Source: Sacculina carcini
Lineage: Eukaryota; Arthropoda; Thecostraca; Sacculinidae
Length of the DNA: 64,000 nucleotides
Direction: 5' to 3'
Assembly: GCA_916048095.2 (NCBI GenBank)
Contig: OU696581.1
Location: forward strand, 5,676,141 to 5,740,140
Below are positions 60,201 through 64,000 of this stretch, piece after piece; the stretch's first letter is position 1; each line of letters begins with the position of its first letter. The position numbers were made by a program, and so were the translations under genes. A model generated the notes under the pieces. That model was not told the DNA's origin and made no database searches. It saw only the letters and a program-made list of their open reading frames with translations.

Positions 60201-60761
60201 CAAAGCCACATCGTAGTTTTCGTCTTCATTTGACAGATGGTTTATCAGCTCTAACGCAGAATCCTTCAGTTGATTTTTCAGATACAGTAGTTTCATTGCT
60301 TTAGACAGGTCCTCTCTGGAGTCAATTATATCCAGGAACTGTCGATGAAAATCTGCAAACGCCAATACTACCGTTGGGTGCCCGCTAAACACCGGTAATT
60401 TGATTTCAAGTAGCTTCATTTGACTGGGACGTTTGACGCCGACACTTTCATGGTTGTTATCTGCGGTTCTGATGTTTTTCATTCTTTTCTCTAACTCATA
60501 TTTATACTGCACTTGACTGTCAATCTCAGTTTCAATTGTTTGTATTTCGCCCTCGGCCTCCATGTATGTTGATACAATTTGTTCGTCAATATCGGTTATA
60601 AACTTTGTCAGTGAATCAATCTCATCTATGTGCAGAGGGCTAGCCTTATCTCCGCGTTCTTTGTCTGCCTCTAAACGCTTCAATAAGCAAGTGATTCTTG
60701 TTCTTTTTGTTGACCGTACTTTCACAAGTTTAGCCAGCTTTGTTTTATATTCTTCCGACAT
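57282..60761 (-). CDS. BEL/Pao Gag-Pol polyprotein (to RNase H)
   Basis: A 1,159-codon open frame starting MSEEYKTKLAKL. Coiled-coil N-terminus; DUF1759-type Gag (about 125-290, KLPVFSGHPTVVLAFADFHR); Cys/His fingers (about 344-410, CKLCRGIHSMLNC, CTRCSGKHAERDC, CEKCKAGGHITALC); DUF1758 protease (about 462, CLLDSGAQCSYVS); RT (about 745-920, IRAVFNCSYKDGANPSLNE, LIGDIEKAFLQIFL, SRLYVDNFLYSTS, where YVDD is YVDN); and peptidase A17-linked RNase H (about 1,060-1,140, VFCDGSKSCYGIAIY, VWTDAQIALQWILSEK). It stops just after NRIKEI, at the internal deletion. Confidence 0.92.
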   Translation of the reverse strand: MSEEYKTKLAKLVKVRSTKRTRITCLLKRLEADKERGDKASPLHIDEIDSLTKFITDIDEQIVSTYMEAEGEIQTIETEIDSQVQYKYELEKRMKNIRTADNNHESVGVKRPSQMKLLEIKLPVFSGHPTVVLAFADFHRQFLDIIDSREDLSKAMKLLYLKNQLKDSALELINHLSNEDENYDVALTFLRKEYLDPDIVVDQHIKKIMHTPRPRQNDWPAVRSFLNGVRTSLYELKNYGLSVFESSTSGERIVRVILSEKLPVEFSQRLCIVTGVQSPTVSTLFENYNNIIKLLEKTSHNEPRRMETVVPAHKRFTSSKLPTTPAVGARLPALINFHTQSGRKECKLCRGIHSMLNCTTYRTARDRVNRLKQLDLCTRCSGKHAERDCFGANKGLKYPCEKCKAGGHITALCTTEKHDSKATNGATFINLCLANTNNRIKSVVLPSITAVFSNGQNSELVRCLLDSGAQCSYVSQSLQNKLKMKAVSNDLYTIKTFAGTQEKSYDRVSCEFIFSPPNRVRAYFLVEPNLELDYEVPEITKVVHEMQQKGIRLADCSFTSSESDEIKGFDCLIGADLITQIHTMKTVPMEDGIAINTSEGVILVGPLNKCSDEPTKSDTNAEIGVERSVNLVLNPCPKFFDPQVYARSDADIDLQLDNIFNQESIGLDDDQNISQADEFTKSIVKTDGKYYVDIPFKKEVERVPDCKKIAIAAARKLHNTLEKRGLVEEYSSIFSEQEKRGIIERVEDTGESRIFIPHHAVIKSGDLNTTKIRAVFNCSYKDGANPSLNEACDEGENLLTNLLSLLLKFRINKYTLIGDIEKAFLQIFLKTVSDKDKFCFFWVKNGELITYRHNTILFGLNCSPFILNCVVLNHLNHYPDCVTVNVLRSRLYVDNFLYSTSSEQELFEVHRESKRIMKEGGFNLRNFKSNNEHFSRAQDNVDDQHLQVEKLLGYVYHIPEYSLSLADFCLLHHNNPTKRQVLSELSKIFDPLSLFAPVLIRGRVLMQKIWKEGTKWDQPVSEEVGREFQKLCTDFDKLKCLKIPRMTADPVINEDITVHVFCDGSKSCYGIAIYSVCQGLCRLVFAKTKVSPNNKSIPQLELMAVCLGLKCLRAILESFSSGRISDVGVWTDAQIALQWILSEKTNKNVFTTNRIKEII

Positions 60762-60933
60762 TGCCCTGAACTTATTGAGGAACTGATGATATAGAGCTAT
60801 TAAACTTTATTCGTGCTTCTCAGTTTATCGCTCGTTACCAGCGCATGATACTAGCGCATGGCGGCAACATTACACTCCCGTGAACTGTTTATGGTATTAC
60901 ATTTTGTTACTAACTCAAATGACTCGAAAAAAA

Positions 60934-60946
60934 TAACTCTGTGACT
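60934..60946 (-). other. Putative self-priming site of BEL element
   Basis: The sense strand reads AGTCACAGAGTTA, starting 2 nt inside the LTR. Its exact 13-nt complement, TAACTCTGTGACT, occurs in the sense strand of the LTR (61,008-61,020). This could form a primer helix or hairpin. No tRNA-type TGG site is seen. Confidence 0.45.
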
Positions 60947-60948
60947 GA

Positions 60949-61333
60949 TGTAATGATTATTGACCCACAAAAGCAAATTTACCTTTTGGAGGCCGGTCGC
61001 AGGTTCGAGTCACAGAGTTAGTGCTCTGCGAGCCCCAGACTCTTCAGTCTTGGCTGTGAAAAATGTCCACACGAAAATTCTTCCACGATACACAATCCCC
61101 TTTTTTTCCAGCACGTGCTATCTCTAATCCCACACTTCCTGCTTCCCCTTGTTTTCAGAGTTGCCAAACGGCTTTTTGCCAATTCTCCACTCGAGGTTAA
61201 TTCGCTAATTGTGGGTTATCACGTCAGTCACAGATTTTGTTTATTTATGCTTATTTTGTTATATTATTCCATGTTAGATGATTCATGCACACCTATTTTA
61301 TCTTTTTATTGTCATTTTATATTAGTTCTAACA
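60949..61333 (-). repeat. 5' LTR of BEL element
   Basis: 385 bp, TGTAATGATTATTGACCC to ATTAGTTCTAACA. 60,762-60,948 is the 187-nt leader before the polyprotein ATG. Confidence 0.92.
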
Positions 61334-61389
61334 AATGTATATTTTCGTATTTAATTCTTGTTTTATAGTTCGGGTAGAGGGATATGACA

Positions 61390-61557
61390 GGAAACAGCTG
61401 CATTAATCCAAGGGGGGTGCCAACCCTGTTGGATTATCGCTCCTCCTTTGGTGTGGCAGTACAAAGAGGGAAGAAGCAGAGGGGTCCGCTTTCATTCGCC
61501 TCTTACGACACGCAGCGGGTACGGCGGCAGTATTCTTAGCCCCTGACAGCAGGGAGA
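61390..61557 (-). mobile_element. LINE 5'-end fragment
   Basis: The minus strand reads GCCGCCGTACCCGCTGCGTG then TCGTAAGAGGCGA, the same block as at the 5' end of LINE J1 (12.02-12.06 kb) but diverged. Downstream is GGTTGGCACCCCCCTTGGAT. Nothing of ORF1 remains. Confidence 0.55.
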
Positions 61558-61564
61558 GTATTGA

Positions 61565-62133
61565 ATTCGGGCATGCACTTATAAATTAAGCTCACCAATG
61601 AACGCCACATTCGTTCAACAATGTATGCCTTCCGCATAACGTTAGTCACAGTGTACGGCGTATTATTGCATGATTTTCTAAAAATCCATTCCAGTGAACT
61701 CTGTTCCCTTGACTGAATATATATTTTTCTCGGTATTTTGCGCTAGTTTGCATCGAATATTTATTTCATATGCTTGGCTACCATTGGTCCTGATCGTCGA
61801 GTCAGTGCGCGAACGAAGGCTTGACGGCTGAAAACATCAACCGCACCTACCAAATAACATATTTGTTTGTTGTGTCCCTTAAGTCGTGATAGATAGCACA
61901 TATCTTCTGTCTGTCTGTCAGCAGAAATGTAAGCCTCCGACATCGTATGAATTCCGCTGGAATATCTTGCGCACAGGGTTATGCAACTGTTCGGTTGTTT
62001 GCGATTTCAACCAATTGTGCACTGTGCGTACAGGGACACCGGCGTTTGCAGCCAGCGCACGAATATTGCCTAGTGCATTTGGCTTTTTAATGTCACGGCA
62101 CATACGACTCAATTTAGCCTTGTACTCCATTTT
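61565..62133 (-). pseudogene. Polinton/Maverick-type integrase remnant
   Basis: The first frame starts MEYKAKLSRMCRDIKKPNAL (62,130), then NIRALAANAGVPVRTVHNWL and LHNPVRKIFQRNSYD, the N-terminal WLxxQ/HxPxxxxFxRN layout of Polinton-like integrases. A frameshift leads to SRLKGHNKQICYLVGAVDVF and SRQAFVRALTRRSG. A further broken frame has KGTEFTGMDF and AYIVERMWRSLVSLIYKCM, recalling the second-Asp and Glu regions. Several stops. A single-copy F54H12.3-like transposon gene is an alternative reading. Confidence 0.6.
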
Positions 62134-62164
62134 CGTTTCTTAACAATCACACAAGGATAAAAGG

Positions 62165-64000
62165 ATAATAGGATAAAAGTCCGAATGCGGAATGGGAAAG
62201 TTAAAATGAAATGAATAAAAGACTCCTTCAGCAGCTCTTTTTGCGGCTCTGTCAGCACGCTCGTTGCCCAAAATACCAATATGGGCCGGAATCCAGCAGA
62301 ACTTTACACGCTTGCCCTGGTGGTGGATGATGTCAAGAGAGATAAAAATCCTCTGTATAAGAGGATGTAAGGAGAAAGACGATAATGAAGTTAAAGCACT
62401 AAGGGAGTCAGATACAACTAAAAACAATGAAAAAGAAGATGAGCGAATGAAAACCAGGGCCAGCAGGATAGCGTCAAGTTCAGCCGTGTAAATGGAGGCG
62501 CTCGGTGGCAGCGTGCTCGAGCGGCACGTACCTCCACTCACAAACGCACAACCCACACCACTGGCCGACTTAAATCCATCAGTGTACACGGCAGTATACC
62601 GTCCGTAAGAATGAATTCGCTCCAGTGTGTTTGAGCGAAGCACACTGGGCACTGTACGGTGTTTCGGCAGAGCTGCTAGCGAGACGTCAACCTCGGGTGT
62701 AACCAATTCCAAGGGTGACTCCGCCGTGTATTCTTGTCTGAGGACGTCGTTAGCACCCATCCCGCATTACAACATCAGTGCCTTCATTTTGCTGCAAAAC
62801 AGCACAGAACACTGAGGTCCTGGAAGGTGCTGCTGCTCAGGCACATGCTGGGAAAATACCACGTCATACGCGGGGTTTTCATGGGTGCTTGCCAGCTTGC
62901 AAGAATAACGCATGCCCAGCTCTTGACGAAGGAGCGCCAGCGGAGCCTCATCAGCCTCAACAAGGAGGCTGACGATTGGCGACGTGTGAAACGCGCCGGT
63001 GGCAATGCGTATCCCTGCGTGGTGAACGACATTCAAACGGCTTTTTGCAGACTCCGAAGCCAGATCATATACGATGCTTGCGTAATCGAGACGCGACCTG
63101 ACTATCGAGCGGTACGGAAGGAGAAGGGACTGTCGATCTGCTCCATACCGTATGCGGGAAACAGTCTTCAGCACATTCAGTGCCTTTAGAAATGTGCTTC
63201 TCAGCTGTGAAATATGGTCGGTGTAGGTCAAGCGCGAGTCTAGCGTGACCCCTAAAAACCGAACCGTGCGTTGGAATGAGACAGCACTGCCGTACAATCC
63301 CACTTCCATGTCAGGGCAGGCACATCGACGGCGGCAGAAGTGTACACCGACCGTTTTGGACGTCGAGAAGCGGAAGCCGTTACGCGTTCCCAAAATCTCT
63401 ATTTTATTCATCGCCAGCTGCAGTTGACGCTGGACAACAACAGTGCTGCGGGAAGAACACCATACGGCGAAGTCGTCCACAAATAGAGACCGTCCAATCG
63501 AGGAAGGCAAATGATTGTCAATGTCGTTGATCATTATGGCAAAAAGGGCCACGCTGAGCACACTACCCTGTGGAACGCCTTCTGCCTGATCGAACGGACG
63601 AGACAAGGAGTTCCCCACACGCACACAGAATGTGCGGTGCAAAAGGAAATTGTGTACGAACCTCCCCATGTTGCCTCTGACACCACAGCGATGCAGTTTG
63701 CGAAGAATTCCATGTCGCCATGTGGTGTCATATGCCTTTTCGATGTCAATGAATATCGCCCCGACGTTTTGACCTCGCGTGAAACTTTCACGTACGCGAG
63801 AGTCGATGGTCACCAAGTGGTCTAAAGTTGAGCGACCCTGGCGAAATCCGCACTGAGCATCATTGAACAGCCGACAGCGTTCCAGAAACCATACCAGCCA
63901 TCTGCAAACCATTTTCTCAAACAGCTTGCAGACACTGGAGGTCAGCGATCTCGGGCGATATTCAGACGGGTGATCGCCCGATTTACCCTGTTTCGTGATG
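62165..64000 (-). pseudogene. LINE J2 ORF2 (RT + RNase H), leaves window on the right
   Basis: One frame with a single TAA at 62,767-62,769. RT: DHPSEYRPRSLTSS, AQCGFRQGRSTLDHLVTI, IFIDIEKAYDTTWRHGIL (motif A), GVPQGSVLSVALFAIMIND and IGRSLFVDDFAVWCSS (FVDD). RNase H: TAVYTDGFKSASGVGCAF, SIYTAELDAILLAL, VVSDSLSALTSL and WIPAHIGILGNERADRAAK. It matches J1 but retains the RT fingers and RNase H deleted there. It breaks off at about 62,165 against the Polinton-type remnant, so the CCHC tail is lost. The 5' part lies outside the window. Confidence 0.87.

Larger units (their letters stand above)
55564..61333 (-). mobile_element. BEL/Pao LTR retrotransposon, full-length, young
   Basis: 5,770 bp with two 385-bp LTRs that differ at about four positions, flanked by AATG (55,560-55,563 and 61,334-61,337). 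It encodes one very long polyprotein, then a frameshifted integrase. The region between RNase H and the integrase core is deleted, removing the integrase zinc finger. It otherwise looks recently inserted. Confidence 0.92.

Noticed and set aside
60991..61015. tRNA gene suggested by GGTTCGAGTC (B-box-like) in the BEL LTR
   Set aside because: There is no A box, acceptor stem or cloverleaf around it. It is a chance match within the LTR, repeated only because the LTR is repeated.

Overview
This is a eukaryotic, almost certainly invertebrate metazoan, genomic window. It has spliced coding exons with GT-AG introns, long (CA)n microsatellites, and transposable elements from nearly every animal class: Ty3/Gypsy-like and BEL/Pao LTR elements, a Penelope-like element, several non-LTR LINE families, Tc1/mariner, hAT and a Polinton-type integrase. 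I see no bacterial operons, tRNA or rRNA genes, or CRISPR arrays. The exact phylum cannot be fixed from sequence alone.

Host gene. Eight minus-strand exons between 18,280 and 26,148 form a continuous coiled-coil reading frame with matching splice phases. It reads as a rabaptin (Rab GTPase-binding effector) orthologue and ends in the start of a FYVE-type zinc finger. Neither its first exons nor its last exon(s) can be seen. The window is therefore probably the interior of one gene whose introns have filled with transposons.

Layout. 1-5.4 kb: two minus-strand remnants of an LTR family here called X, flanking a decayed FEN/PIN-nuclease-like gene of a multi-copy invertebrate family. 5.9-7.7 kb: hAT pseudogene. 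7.9-13.0 kb: decayed Gypsy (A) split by an I/Jockey-type LINE (J1) with a 16-bp target-site duplication. 13.2-18.1 kb: a LINE ORF1 split by a long-TIR Tc1/mariner element, whose right TIR is split by another LINE. 18.3-26.1 kb: rabaptin exons, with full-length X3 in one intron. 26.5-28.4 kb: Gypsy C with an intact integrase. 28.8-35.3 kb: a LINE (K) split by a nearly intact Gypsy (F). 35.4-36.3 kb: another LINE. 36.5-40.1 kb: Gypsy D, holding a fragment of X4 in place of its RT and integrase. 40.1-43.6 kb: Gypsy B. 43.6-53.6 kb: an env-bearing Gypsy (E) with a downstream chromodomain ORF, split by X5 and X6. 53.8-55.3 kb: Penelope-like element. 55.6-61.3 kb: BEL/Pao element. 61.4-64.0 kb: a LINE 5' fragment, a Polinton-type integrase, and LINE J2 running off the window.

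Main points. (1) The X family has, directly inside its 5' LTR, a 12-nt site complementary to nucleotides 1-12 of eukaryotic tRNA-Phe. It is exact in three copies and 11/12 in a fourth. This suggests priming from a 5' tRNA fragment rather than from the tRNA 3' end. (2) Gypsy D and the BEL element have LTR-adjacent sites complementary to their own LTR, which suggests self-priming, while Gypsy F has an ordinary tRNA-Ser site. The window thus samples three priming strategies. (3) Several nested insertions can be resolved to the base from TSDs and empty sites. (4) The env-bearing element is followed by a chromodomain ORF that is itself interrupted by X6.
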